Below are positions 46,263 through 55,628 of a stretch of DNA of 64,000 nucleotides, one piece after another. This stretch comes from Pedobacter cryoconitis (GTDB lineage: Bacteria > Bacteroidota > Bacteroidia > Sphingobacteriales > Sphingobacteriaceae). The notes under the pieces are model-generated. The model was not told where the DNA came from. It was given only the letters and a program-made list of their open reading frames with translations, and did no database searches. The translations under genes and the position numbers were made by a program. The stretch's first letter is position 1, and each line of letters opens with the position of its first letter. Where the stretch lies: contig NZ_JACHCG010000001.1 of assembly GCF_014200595.1 (NCBI RefSeq), positions 1,240,001 to 1,304,000 on the forward strand, in the 5' to 3' direction.

Positions 46263-46691
46263 TTAAAAATTCTTTTCTGTATAAGCTTTAAAGTTATCCA
46301 GAATGGCTTGCCAACCGCCACGCTGCATCTCAACCGGATGCGTATTTTCAGGGTCAAAGGTTTCGGTAACTTTAGTCTGATCACCTTCGCTGCTGAAGAT
46401 TATCTTTACTTTTCTTCCGTCTCCCATGGTATATTCAATAAGCTCATGCGCTTTTACATCAGTATATACACCCTCAAAATCAAAACTTACGCTGCCATCC
46501 TTAGCGGCCATAGTAGTTTTGAACTTACCACCTTTACGCAGGTCATTGTCTGCATAAGGGGAATGCCAGTCGGGCGAGGCGTTGTTCCATTTAGTAATGT
46601 GTTCAGGATTACTCCATGATTCCCATACTTTAGCTACGGGTAAATTAACTGTGGTTTCTACGGTGACAGGGGTGTTATTTGCAGTTTCCAT
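46263..46691 (-). CDS. SRPBCC/AHSA1-domain protein
   Basis: The protein is 142 residues. It has the AHSA1 pattern: VTVETTVNLPVAKVWESWSNPEHITKWNNASPDW, DLRKGGKF and a C-terminal GGWQAILDNFKAYTEK helix. The fold binds hydrophobic ligands in a helix-grip cavity. The role in bacteria is usually unknown. It lies 23 bases downstream of the membrane protein gene at 46715-47467 on the same strand. Confidence 0.88.
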   Translation of the reverse strand: METANNTPVTVETTVNLPVAKVWESWSNPEHITKWNNASPDWHSPYADNDLRKGGKFKTTMAAKDGSVSFDFEGVYTDVKAHELIEYTMGDGRKVKIIFSSEGDQTKVTETFDPENTHPVEMQRGGWQAILDNFKAYTEKNF

Positions 46692-46714
46692 ACTCAGGTC
46701 TTGATTTATAAATT

Positions 46715-47467
46715 TTAGTTGGTTATCGTTTTATTCTTTGCAGTTTGAAAGTAATAATAAATTGAAGTTGCGATAATTGCTGAAATTGTGCAGCCAACAA
46801 TCAGAAAGCCCATTTGATTGAACAAAAACTTCTGATTAAACAGCATAGAGATCGTCGCCCCATTGTTCATATTAACGTATTCTATGTAAAAGAGTAACAT
46901 ACCCATTGTTACGACCAGGAAAAATACAGGCCAGTTAAATAATACGGCAGTCTTAAAAATTTCACTTTTCACTAAAGGTGGTTTTATTCTATATAAAGCC
47001 CAGATACAGCAAGTAGTTACAATACACCAGAAGATTACACTTTGAATCGTATAGAGTGTTTTGATTGATCCTTCCTGATAACTAACCAATTGAGAATTGA
47101 TCAGATAATTGATAGCACCTTTGCATATTGTGGAGAAAGCCATCAGGATGACTACTGTTCTAAAGATTAAAACCAGCTTCAATTTATTTCCCTCTGCTAG
47201 CTTTGACCGGTAATGCAGGAGTAAAAAGAAAGTCAACAGTATGGTTAAAAGATAGGCATCAAACCAGCTGAATTCTCTGGAAACGCCAAAATGGATAAAA
47301 GCGAGGTAAAGCACAATTGATAATCCACCACAAATCCAGGCAATAATTTCTGGCACAGTTTTCCTGGAATAGAAGACAACGATAGCAAGCAGCAGGCCTA
47401 AAAGCAATACTGCGGCCGCACCCGCACCTAATAACATAATTATAAAATAGTCTCCTGACAGATACAT
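46715..47467 (-). CDS. Integral membrane protein of unknown function (about seven helices)
   Basis: I do not recognise the family. The protein is 250 residues with about seven evenly spaced hydrophobic segments (e.g. LLGAGAAAVLLLGLLLAIVVFY, FDAYLLTILLTFFLLLHY, VVILMAFSTICKGAINYL, LFNWPVFFLVVTMGMLLFYIEY) and a short charged C-terminus. No conserved catalytic motif is visible. It may be co-transcribed with the SRPBCC gene. Confidence 0.7.
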   Translation of the reverse strand: MYLSGDYFIIMLLGAGAAAVLLLGLLLAIVVFYSRKTVPEIIAWICGGLSIVLYLAFIHFGVSREFSWFDAYLLTILLTFFLLLHYRSKLAEGNKLKLVLIFRTVVILMAFSTICKGAINYLINSQLVSYQEGSIKTLYTIQSVIFWCIVTTCCIWALYRIKPPLVKSEIFKTAVLFNWPVFFLVVTMGMLLFYIEYVNMNNGATISMLFNQKFLFNQMGFLIVGCTISAIIATSIYYYFQTAKNKTITN

Positions 47468-47665
47468 AGCTTGATCAATTAATTAATGAGCTCCAATTTA
47501 TTGATTAAATCTGGAATAACCATTGTATTGAAGTGCAACAATGCGCTTAACGGAAAAATATATATTAATATCCTCCGAAAACAGTATTAATCACTATAAT
47601 ACCGGGATTAACAGTCCGGAAAACAAGCATTAATTAACTTTCATTTCACAAAATTTAACAAAGTG

Positions 47666-47673
47666 TAACTTTG
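47666..47673 (+). promoter_or_regulatory. Candidate -7 element upstream of the small secreted protein gene
   Basis: TAACTTTG matches TAnnTTTG exactly, 55 bases before the ATG at 47728. The -33 region contains only TTTC. Confidence 0.4.
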
Positions 47674-47727
47674 CTTAACACTACTATACCAGATCTTTAA
47701 GCTATAAAATTTAATAGATCAAGCATC

Positions 47728-48213
47728 ATGAAAAAACACATTTTAAGTCTGGCTTTAATAGCCATGGTTTCGATTGCAGTATATGGACAGGAAATACACC
47801 GAACCGAACCAATGCCCGCAAATGCGGAGAGTTTTGCAATGACTGAGCAGGTTGAAATCAGTGTTACCCCAGACAAATACCATATTCTGGATCTCAGGAA
47901 AGTGGATCTGGATAAAGGTACAAACCTGGGGAGGCTGAAAATTCAGTCTGTTCCGAATGATCCCGTTTTTAAAAACAAACTCGCTTCGGATCAGAATCTG
48001 CAAGAGTTCGTTTTTATCAGTAATGGGGCAGATCATAAGAAGTTAGTCCTGTTGCTGCCAAAAAGCATGATTTTGGCTGGCGCTTATACAGAAAGGCTTC
48101 CGGCTATTGTTCCCCGGATTCCTGCGGGTAATCCAGGAGCTGCTGCCACGACCAGGATTTATGAAACAACTACTCCCGTAAAAACCGTTCCGGCGACAAG
48201 ATCCGGAGAATAA
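47728..48213 (+). CDS. Secreted hypothetical protein
   Basis: Family not recognised. The protein is 161 residues with a clear signal peptide (ILSLALIAMVSIAVYGQ). The mature part is a small mixed domain (residues ~38-120, VEISVTPDKYHILDLRKVDL, LQEFVFISNGADHKKLVLLLP) followed by a Pro/Thr-rich, low-complexity tail. It probably stays in the periplasm or is exported. A terminator separates it from the dnaA region. Confidence 0.7.
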   Translation: MKKHILSLALIAMVSIAVYGQEIHRTEPMPANAESFAMTEQVEISVTPDKYHILDLRKVDLDKGTNLGRLKIQSVPNDPVFKNKLASDQNLQEFVFISNGADHKKLVLLLPKSMILAGAYTERLPAIVPRIPAGNPGAAATTRIYETTTPVKTVPATRSGE

Positions 48214-48222
48214 AACTTACAC

Positions 48223-48263
48223 AGGTGGAGGGTAGCTCACCGCTTATTCTCCACCTTGTTTTT
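48223..48263 (+). terminator. Terminator between the secreted protein gene and the dnaA upstream region
   Basis: The stem AGGTGGAG (48223-48230)/CTCCACCT (48249-48256) with an 18-base loop is followed by TGTTTTT. Confidence 0.6.
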
Positions 48264-48691
48264 AACGGATATGCTTAATGTGCATAACCCCAACTCTTCA
48301 CACCGGAAATTATGTCCTTTTTCAGCCCGTTATTGAAAAAGCAGGGTGGCAAAATCAAAAAACCGGATTTTTAAAAGTTATTAACAAGCCTTGTCTTCCC
48401 GCTGAAATTTACCCTAACTGGTTGATAGTTATTAGTTTTTTGCCAGCTACATCCAGTGGTTCATAACCTGGTAAAGTTGTTAACAGGTCTTTAGTTAACA
48501 ACACCTGTTGGTAACCCATACTTATCAACATTATGGCCAAAAAAAAAGAGCTAAATAATTGCTTTTTAGCATCTTACTGCTGGGTATAAGTTTATGTTTT
48601 TTTGTTGGTAATTTTCTGGATCTTCGCAATCCCAAAAAGGAAGGAAGCTTTTTTCAGGGCCAATAACATTACCAATAACAATAAAAAAACT
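48264..48691. other. Candidate replication origin (oriC) upstream of dnaA
   Basis: This gene-free stretch precedes dnaA. It has several DnaA-box-like 9-mers differing from TTATNCACA by one or two bases: TTATTAACA (48378-48386), TTGTTAACA (48477-48485), and TTATCAACA (48522-48530), with further GTTAACA elements at about 48494. An A/T-rich part (about 48538-48612) lies next to dnaA and could be the unwinding element. No perfect TTATCCACA is present, so the assignment rests on clustering and location. Confidence 0.45.
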
Positions 48692-50122
48692 ATGCAGAAT
48701 ACTTGTACAACAGTGTGGAATAACTCGCTTCAAACCATTAAAGCTAACATCCCGAATCAAAGTTATAAGACTTGGTTTGAGCCGATCTCAGCCTTAAAAT
48801 TAGAAGGTAACGTTTTAACTGTACAAGTACCAAGTTTGTTCTTCTATGAGTGGTTAGAAGAGCATTACGTTGGACTTTTACGCAAAACAGTCAAGCAGGA
48901 ACTAGGAGATGAAGGCCGTTTGGAATACAACATCGTTGTAGACAATAAACCATCAAAAAGCAATACACCCTACATTGCTGCAAGCTCACCGGCAAACACC
49001 AATACCATTGCTTCAAAAGCACTGCCAACACCAGCGCCGATCAGCAAAGACCTGAGAAATCCTTTTGTGATCCCGGGTTTGAAGAAATTAAACGTTGATC
49101 CTCAGCTGAATTCTAATTACACTTTAGAGAATTACATTGAGGGAGACTGCAACCGTCTGGCACGCTCTGCGGGCTTCGCTGTTGCCGCTAAACCTGGTGC
49201 AACATCATTCAATCCATTAATGATTTATGGTGCAGTAGGATTAGGAAAAACGCATTTGGCCCAGGCCATCGGTAACGAGATCAAGCGTACTTACCCGGAC
49301 AAATTAGTGATCTTTGTATCCTGCGAAAAATTCTGTCAGCAGTTCGTTGAATCTTTGAAAAATAACACGATCAATGACTTTGTGAATTTCTACCAGGCTA
49401 TGGATGTGATCATCATGGATGATATTCACAACTTCGCCGGAAAAGAGAAAACACAAGATATCTTCTTCCACATTTTTAATCATTTACACCAATCCGGTAA
49501 ACAAATTATTATTACTTCAGATAAAGCACCAAAAGACTTGTCTGGTTTAGAAGAACGTTTGCTGAGTCGTTTCAAATGGGGTTTATCAGCAGATTTGCAA
49601 ATTCCTGATTTAGAAACAAGAATTGCTATTCTGAGAAAGAAAATGGCTAGTGATGGTATTGACCTGCCAGCAGAGGTCGTAGAATACGTTGCACATAACA
49701 TTGATAACAATGTCCGTGAGCTGGAAGGCGCGATGGTTTCCTTACTTGCACAGGCAACCTTAAATAAAAAAGAGATCGACCTGGCCCTTGCTAAATCGAT
49801 GTTGAAAAATTTCATTAAGAATACGTCCAAAGAAATTTCAATGGAATATATCCAGAAATTAGTTTGTGAATATTTTGAAGTTGCTGTAGATCTTGTCAAA
49901 TCACCAACCCGTAAACGTGAGGTGGTACAAGCCAGACAAATCTCTATGTACCTGTCTAAAAGTCTGACTAAATCTTCTTTGAAGAGTATCGGTGCTTTTT
50001 ACGGAGGCAGAGATCACTCTACCGTAATTTATGCCTGCCAGACTGTAGAAGATCTGATTGACAGCGATAAGAAATTCAAAGGATATGTAACCGATATCCA
50101 GAAGAAATTAAAGATGAGTTAA
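48692..50122 (+). CDS. dnaA: Chromosomal replication initiator DnaA
   Basis: The protein is 476 residues from the ATG at 48692, which gives the conserved DnaA domain I start (TVWNNSLQTIKANIPNQSYKTWFEPI); the longer frame from 48602 adds an unrelated leader. The AAA+ domain has Walker A GAVGLGKTH, Walker B IIMDDIHNF and sensor segments. Domain IV ends with the DnaA-box-binding signature GGRDHSTVIYAC. Domain II is short and Ala/Pro/Thr-rich. It opens the replication origin, likely the adjacent upstream region. Confidence 0.97.
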   Translation: MQNTCTTVWNNSLQTIKANIPNQSYKTWFEPISALKLEGNVLTVQVPSLFFYEWLEEHYVGLLRKTVKQELGDEGRLEYNIVVDNKPSKSNTPYIAASSPANTNTIASKALPTPAPISKDLRNPFVIPGLKKLNVDPQLNSNYTLENYIEGDCNRLARSAGFAVAAKPGATSFNPLMIYGAVGLGKTHLAQAIGNEIKRTYPDKLVIFVSCEKFCQQFVESLKNNTINDFVNFYQAMDVIIMDDIHNFAGKEKTQDIFFHIFNHLHQSGKQIIITSDKAPKDLSGLEERLLSRFKWGLSADLQIPDLETRIAILRKKMASDGIDLPAEVVEYVAHNIDNNVRELEGAMVSLLAQATLNKKEIDLALAKSMLKNFIKNTSKEISMEYIQKLVCEYFEVAVDLVKSPTRKREVVQARQISMYLSKSLTKSSLKSIGAFYGGRDHSTVIYACQTVEDLIDSDKKFKGYVTDIQKKLKMS

Positions 50123-50142
50123 TTCGAACCCACAAGAAAACT

Positions 50143-50574
50143 ATGAACTTAAATGCGACTACGATAGCAATTCTACTGGTTGTTATACTTGCGATCCCTT
50201 ACCTGGTCCATGTGATCAGGAAAGTACAAAACTATAGTATCCCTCTGATCAAAGCATTGAATCCCTTTTATACAAAGGAAATGCACGAAGCAGATCAGCT
50301 GAAGTTAAGTTTATCTCCAATCCTTAAAGAAATGGAGACGCAGGAGCTTGCAAAATTCATTAAACACTGGACTGCTAAATTTGAGAACGGTAGTTTAACT
50401 GAACAAGATGTGACAGACCTGAATGCGAGAATCGCAGATGGCAGAACAGATCAGGTGAATGGTATCCTGGCTTTACATCCAGCCGCCAGAGCTCAGTTTC
50501 AGGAGATCAATGCACAATTGAAACTCAAAGAAGCCGGAGTTGAACAAGAAGCTTCAACGGAAGTCCTGGCCTAA
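50143..50574 (+). CDS. Hypothetical single-span membrane protein downstream of dnaA
   Basis: Family not recognised. The protein is 143 residues: one N-terminal membrane helix (TIAILLVVILAIPYLVHVI), a short basic segment, then a mostly helical cytoplasmic or periplasmic part (ILKEMETQELAKFIKHWTAKFENGSLTEQDVTDLNARI). The start is 20 bases after dnaA, so the two genes may share a transcript. Confidence 0.7.
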   Translation: MNLNATTIAILLVVILAIPYLVHVIRKVQNYSIPLIKALNPFYTKEMHEADQLKLSLSPILKEMETQELAKFIKHWTAKFENGSLTEQDVTDLNARIADGRTDQVNGILALHPAARAQFQEINAQLKLKEAGVEQEASTEVLA

Positions 50575-50580
50575 AAAAAT

Positions 50581-50632
50581 ATTAAATGATAAAGCTTAAT
50601 CTTAATAACAGGATTAAGCTTTATCATTTAAT
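50581..50632. terminator. Bidirectional terminator with a 21-bp perfect stem
   Basis: ATTAAATGATAAAGCTTAATC (50581-50601) and its exact complement at 50612-50632 enclose a 10-base loop between convergent genes. The right arm overlaps the last codons and stop of the TPR protein on the minus strand. A-rich sequence lies on the left side (T-rich on the minus strand). Confidence 0.85.
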
Positions 50633-52062
50633 TTCGCTGCAATATTCTGAATAGAGTGATCCAGATTTTCAGCGGAATCAAAAAGGGCCTGTTCAAATTC
50701 AAGGTAAGTTTCCTTCCGGTCTTCACTCATTCTGATCACCATGATGATGCCTAGTATATTACTCAGGTAGCCCCTTATTTCATGAGAATTGATAAATGAA
50801 ATCTCACTGTTTAATTTATTGAACATCAATTCATCATATTTTTTCTTCATTTTCAGCGAGCGGTACAGGAAAATAAAAGTCAGTATAATCATACCCGCAA
50901 CTACCATACACAACATAAAGTAGTTTTGCCTCACTGCTAAGTCCTCCTGAGCAACCACATACTTTTTCTTAATTTCATCGTATTTCAGGTAATTCAGGAT
51001 ACTTCCGGTTTTCATGGTTCTGACTGTATTCACTGCGGCCTGATCCGTCGCTTTTTTATAGTATAACGCTGCTAAAGCAAATTTTTTCTCTTTCGCATAG
51101 GCGTCGCCCATAATGTTGAATAGTTTACATCTCATATGTCCCAGGTTCTTCAGATCTCCGGATGATAAGAGTTTAAGGGCTATTTCCCTGGCCTTTCCTG
51201 TTTGATCAAACAGGAGGTAAGCCTGTGCAAAATGAAGATAAGTAAATAGTTTTTCAGGATCATTGGCATTATCAATCAGTATCTTGATTTCATCAATTGA
51301 TCTTTTATCCTTTTTTAATAATAACATCATGTATTTCAGACGATGTGTATTGATCGTATTGGTGGATTTGATATGGCTTACTTTGTCCGCATAATAGTTT
51401 AAAGAATCCAGGTTGTTTAAATGGAAGTAGGCTGTAGCTTTATTCTCATAAACCAGCATTTGAATCTGCTCTTTTCCTTGTTGGGCAGCCAGATGAGTCG
51501 CAGTGTCTAAAGCTGTTATGGCTTCTTTGTAGAGACTGCTTTTGATGTAAAGATCTGCAATGTTTGCATAATTCAAAATAAGTTTACTGGTGTCCTGAAG
51601 GTTTTGCAATTGCTTTTCTATAATCAGGTAACTTTCCATGGCCCGCATGTAATTTTCCAGGTCAGTATCAATAAACGCCAGTATTCTCAGCAGCCTGATA
51701 AACCGTGAATTTTCCTGTGGTGTTTCATCCAGCGCTCTGAGGATATAACGCTTTGCCTGTTCAAACTTTAAAAGTCTTTTTGCATATAAGGCCTCTATTT
51801 CATAGCTAAATACTTTTTTATCAGAAAGATTACTTTTTAGAATTGCCGACAATAATATTTCTTTGTTACTGCTCAGGTTTTCTTCTTTTGCCAGCCATAT
51901 ATAAGAGGTGATCAGTTTTTCCAGCTGCTTTTCTGCGACAGGCGCAGAAGAATTTACAGCCGTTTGTATTTTGTCCTGAAGGCCATTGCCAGCAAGCAGG
52001 GAAAAAGAAGAAAGGAAAGAGATTAACGTTGAAATGACAGCCGTTTTGAGGATTGTCTTCAT
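50614..52062 (-). CDS. TPR membrane protein with an orphan histidine-kinase-like dimerisation (H-box) helix
   Basis: The protein is 482 residues with a signal peptide or helix (AVISTLISFLSSFSLLAGN). About seven TPR-like repeats span ~60-370; a membrane helix lies near 385-405 (FMLCMVVAGMIILTFIFLY); a short coiled coil follows. Residues ~425-480 read FINSHEIRGYLSNILGIIMVI, like the H-box of the DHp domain, including the His-Glu pair. The protein stops here with no HATPase domain. It resembles hybrid TPR-sensor kinases of Bacteroidota in layout. It may act as a phosphoacceptor or partner of a separate kinase, or may be non-functional as a kinase. Confidence 0.75.
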   Translation of the reverse strand: MKTILKTAVISTLISFLSSFSLLAGNGLQDKIQTAVNSSAPVAEKQLEKLITSYIWLAKEENLSSNKEILLSAILKSNLSDKKVFSYEIEALYAKRLLKFEQAKRYILRALDETPQENSRFIRLLRILAFIDTDLENYMRAMESYLIIEKQLQNLQDTSKLILNYANIADLYIKSSLYKEAITALDTATHLAAQQGKEQIQMLVYENKATAYFHLNNLDSLNYYADKVSHIKSTNTINTHRLKYMMLLLKKDKRSIDEIKILIDNANDPEKLFTYLHFAQAYLLFDQTGKAREIALKLLSSGDLKNLGHMRCKLFNIMGDAYAKEKKFALAALYYKKATDQAAVNTVRTMKTGSILNYLKYDEIKKKYVVAQEDLAVRQNYFMLCMVVAGMIILTFIFLYRSLKMKKKYDELMFNKLNSEISFINSHEIRGYLSNILGIIMVIRMSEDRKETYLEFEQALFDSAENLDHSIQNIAAKLNDKA

Positions 52063-52775
52063 TTATACTTATTTAAATTGCTTGATGAGAGGCTGATTTA
52101 AAAATAGTGAAGGAGAAGCAATCTTCCTTAAGAATTTTTACTTTAATAGTCGAAAATTAACGAATTTGCAGTACTTATTACATATATATGTTGTTTTGTT
52201 AACATAAATAGTGTTTTCCTGATAAAATCAATGCTGGATACAACCATGGCGCTTTCAAATTAACTGCGGCTGAATTCTATGAAATCTCCAGGTAATCTGT
52301 AGCAGGCAGAGGTAAGTTTAGCAAGGGTTAAGAAATGTTTATATGCGCTTTGAACAAGGCTGTAGATTGATAAAAGACTAATATCAAATGATATTCTTTT
52401 TTATTAATTTCTGAGCTGGACACGCAATTGTATTCAAATGATTTCTTTTGAGCATAATGATAAAGTTAATTTTATTGATTTTATTCGCCGTATTAAAATT
52501 CAGTATACAATCTGTAATTTTTATGATCCGGATCATGAGTGATGTAATATGCTGGGAACTAAATCGATAAGATTTATAGCTTATTTGAAAATATGAATTG
52601 TGTTTTTAATTTAAACAGTTAAAAATTTAATAACTAGTTTAAATTCATGAACTTGTTTTGGGTTTTGATATGCTGGTTTTATGGCCTATATCTTTTAATC
52701 ATTAGCTAATAAAGTAAAACCAGCATTTCGATTATTTTCTTTATTTTATCCTGACCAAATTTAAGCCATATATCA
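52063..52775. other. 713-base gene-free region between divergent TPR-sensor and GH95 genes
   Basis: A/T-rich, no plausible ORF. It contains a 14-bp perfect palindrome ATGATCCGGATCAT at 52523-52536 that could be an operator. No tRNA or other structured RNA is recognised. Confidence 0.5.
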
Positions 52776-55160
52776 ATGAAGAAACGTCTCCTTTTTTTTG
52801 CCAGCCTCCTGTTGACTGTAATCCAAGCCTCTGCACAACAAAATAACCATAAACTCATTTATAATAAACCTGCCACGCAGTTTGAAGAAGCATTGCCATT
52901 AGGGAATGGCAGGCTTGGCGTAATGGTTTACGGAGGTATACAGACGGAGCGGTTTTCGTTAAATGAAGCCACACTGTGGGCTGGAGGGCCTGTAAATCCC
53001 GATATGAATCCACAGGCGAAAACCTATTTAAAGCCAGTAAGAGAAGCTTTGTTCGCAGAGAATTATAAAAAAGCAGATTCCCTGGTGCGTTTTATGCAAG
53101 GTAAATTCTCAGAATCTTATGCACCGCTTGGTAACTTGTTTTTTGATTTTAAACATCAGGGAAAGCCTGCTGCTTATCAAAGAGAGCTTGATATACAAAA
53201 TGCAAGGAGTAAAGTCAGTTATATAATTAATGGAACAACTTATACCCGGGAAACTTTTGTCTCTCATCCAGATCAGCTGGTGGTAGTCCGTTTTACTGCT
53301 ACTGGAAAAGATAAGCTGGATTTTACCTGTCATTTGAACAGTCTGTTACAACATAAGGTATCTTCAAATGGTAAAGTCCTGTCCATGAACGGACATTCGC
53401 CTGTGCATGTTTCTCCGCTTAACCATGGAAATGAAGTGATATGGGATGATGTGAATGCGATGCGCTTCACTGCGCAGGTTAAGGTGCTTAAAACTGATGG
53501 AAAGTCTAATGCAAAAGATAGTATCCTGCATATATCTGATGCACGTGAAGCGATTATTGTGCTCTCTATGGCAACCAGTTATAACGGATTTGATGTCAAT
53601 CCGGGTACTCATGGAAAAAATGAATTAAAAATAGCGGAGGCTTACCTGAAAACAGCGGCCCCTTATGCTGTACTTTTGAAAAATCATACCCAGGATTTCA
53701 GGAAATATTATGATCGGGTACAGCTTACTTTAGGAGATGAAGATCGCGCAGCGCTAAATACTGTTGACCGGTTAAATGCTTTTGCTGCGGGTAAAAATGA
53801 TAATGCACTTGTTGCCTTATATTATCAATACAGCAGATATCTATTGATAAGTTCATCAAGGCCAGGCGGACAGTCTACTAATTTACAGGGAATCTGGAAT
53901 GAGAAAGTACAGCCACCATGGAGCAGTAATTATACGACCAATATCAATGCAGAAATGAATTACTGGGGGGTGGAGACTGCGAATTTACCGGAAATGCATC
54001 AGCCGTTACTTGATTTTATAGGGCGTCTGTCAAAAAACGGAGCAGTGACAGCCAGAAATTATTATGGGGCAGGTGGCTGGGTTTTACACCATAACAGTGA
54101 TATCTGGGCAATTACCAATCCGGTTGGTGATTTTGGAAAGGGCTCTCCGGCATGGGCAAACTGGCCAATGGGCGGTAATTGGATGGCAACTCATCTTTGG
54201 GAGCATTACGCTTTTACACAAGATAAAGTGTATTTAAAAGAGCAGGCTTATCCGTTAATGAAAGGTGCAGTGCAATTTTGCCTTGACTTTTTAGTCGCAG
54301 ATAAAAAAGGCAACCTTTTGACTGCTCCCTCTACATCACCAGAAAATAATTATGTCACGCCATCGGGCTATGTGGGCTCTTTGTTGTATGGTGGTACGGC
54401 TGATTTAGCTATTATCAGGGAATTATTTAATGATTATGTGAAGGCAAGTGAACTGTTAAATGCAGATCCCGATGTACGTAATCAGGTTAAAACTGCTTTA
54501 AAGAAGATGCTGCCTTATCACATCGGTAAGGCTGGGAATTTACAGGAATGGTATCATGACTGGAAGGATGAAGATCCTAAACACAGGCATCTTTCTCATC
54601 TTTTTGGCGCTTATCCGGGGTATTCTATTACCTCGGCAGCAAATCCTGAGCTGGCCAATGCGGTCAGGAAGTCTTTAACTGTGCGCACCAATGAAGGGAC
54701 AGGATGGGCAATCACCTGGAGAATCAATTTGTGGGCAAGAATGCAGAATGGGGAAAGAGCTTATGATGCATTAAAAAAACTGCTGCGTTTTGTTGGTAAC
54801 GGGGCAGAAGTGAAAATGAATGGTGGCGGTACTTATGCAAATCTGTTTTGCGCGCATCCGCCATTCCAGATTGATGGCAACTTTGGTGGAGGTGCAGGTA
54901 TTGCAGAAATGCTTTTGCAAAGCCATCAGGGGTACATAGAACTGTTGCCAGCTATTCCTGTGGAGTGGAAACAGGGGCAGGTTAAGGGTTTAATTGCCAG
55001 GGGAGGATATACGCTGGATATGCAATGGGAAAATGGAAAATTGATCTCGGCACAGTTGAAAGCTAAAAAAGCGGGAGACTGTAAGCTTAAATACGGAAAT
55101 AAAATAATCAGCTTGTCTGCGGCCGCAGGAAGCACTTATAACCTCTCTGAATTGCTGTAA
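52776..55160 (+). CDS. GH95 alpha-L-fucosidase
   Basis: The protein is 794 residues with a signal peptide (LLFFASLLLTVIQASAQQ). The N-terminal GH95 domain opens with LPLGNGRLGVMVYGGIQTERFSLNEATLWAGGP; the (alpha/alpha)6 barrel includes NLQGIWNEKVQPPWSSNYTTNINAEMNYW with the catalytic Asn/Glu region, HHNSDIWAITNP and HLSHLFGAYPG. A C-terminal beta-domain closes the protein (NGGGTYANLFCAHPPFQIDGNFGGGAGIAEMLLQS). GH95 enzymes act by inversion on alpha-1,2-linked fucose, and some on galactosides. It complements the two GH29 enzymes, about 10 kb upstream, but has no own transporter. Confidence 0.93.
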   Translation: MKKRLLFFASLLLTVIQASAQQNNHKLIYNKPATQFEEALPLGNGRLGVMVYGGIQTERFSLNEATLWAGGPVNPDMNPQAKTYLKPVREALFAENYKKADSLVRFMQGKFSESYAPLGNLFFDFKHQGKPAAYQRELDIQNARSKVSYIINGTTYTRETFVSHPDQLVVVRFTATGKDKLDFTCHLNSLLQHKVSSNGKVLSMNGHSPVHVSPLNHGNEVIWDDVNAMRFTAQVKVLKTDGKSNAKDSILHISDAREAIIVLSMATSYNGFDVNPGTHGKNELKIAEAYLKTAAPYAVLLKNHTQDFRKYYDRVQLTLGDEDRAALNTVDRLNAFAAGKNDNALVALYYQYSRYLLISSSRPGGQSTNLQGIWNEKVQPPWSSNYTTNINAEMNYWGVETANLPEMHQPLLDFIGRLSKNGAVTARNYYGAGGWVLHHNSDIWAITNPVGDFGKGSPAWANWPMGGNWMATHLWEHYAFTQDKVYLKEQAYPLMKGAVQFCLDFLVADKKGNLLTAPSTSPENNYVTPSGYVGSLLYGGTADLAIIRELFNDYVKASELLNADPDVRNQVKTALKKMLPYHIGKAGNLQEWYHDWKDEDPKHRHLSHLFGAYPGYSITSAANPELANAVRKSLTVRTNEGTGWAITWRINLWARMQNGERAYDALKKLLRFVGNGAEVKMNGGGTYANLFCAHPPFQIDGNFGGGAGIAEMLLQSHQGYIELLPAIPVEWKQGQVKGLIARGGYTLDMQWENGKLISAQLKAKKAGDCKLKYGNKIISLSAAAGSTYNLSELL

Positions 55161-55184
55161 TCGGCAATTCAGATTTAATTTTTT
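55146..55184 (+). terminator. Terminator overlapping the stop of the GH95 gene
   Basis: The stem TCTGAATTGC (55146-55155)/GCAATTCAGA (55164-55173) with an 8-base loop is followed by TTTAATTTTTTG. The left arm encodes the last residues. Confidence 0.75.
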
Positions 55185-55628
55185 GTTCAAAATTCCGTGA
55201 TGTTCACCTAGGGCAATCGTCAATTGGTGTAATAATAAATAGATTTAATTTTTTATAATTTAACTTTAAGGCATCTATTAGTAATTAGAGTTAATGTGTG
55301 TTTAAGGATAGTTGTAAAAAAAAATGAATATCCCGTAAGTCATTGATTATGTTATGCTAATGAGTGTGAAGTTGAATAATTATTGATAAATAAAGAGGTT
55401 ATTGCCTGTTAAAGGGGGAATAGCTGTTTTACTGTGGAAGACGCAGCAAAGATTAAGGGTTTTAGAAATGAAATTATAATCAGGCCGCCCTCCATGTAGT
55501 TTTAATTTGTCTTTTTTTGTTCCTGCTGATATATTTTGTTAATGATAATAAGTTGTTCAATTAATAATGTATTAATGTATGTTGCTTTACTTTATAAAAT
55601 ATATTAATAGGTTTAATTGGTTACTCAT
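55185..55628. other. 444-base gene-free region upstream of the ECF sigma gene
   Basis: A/T-rich, no ORF or structured RNA recognised. It should hold the promoter of the sigma gene, but no clear consensus element was found. Confidence 0.4.

Noticed and set aside
48278..48466. Small plus-strand ORF (62 codons) upstream of dnaA
   Set aside because: No ribosome binding site or family; it covers the candidate oriC boxes.
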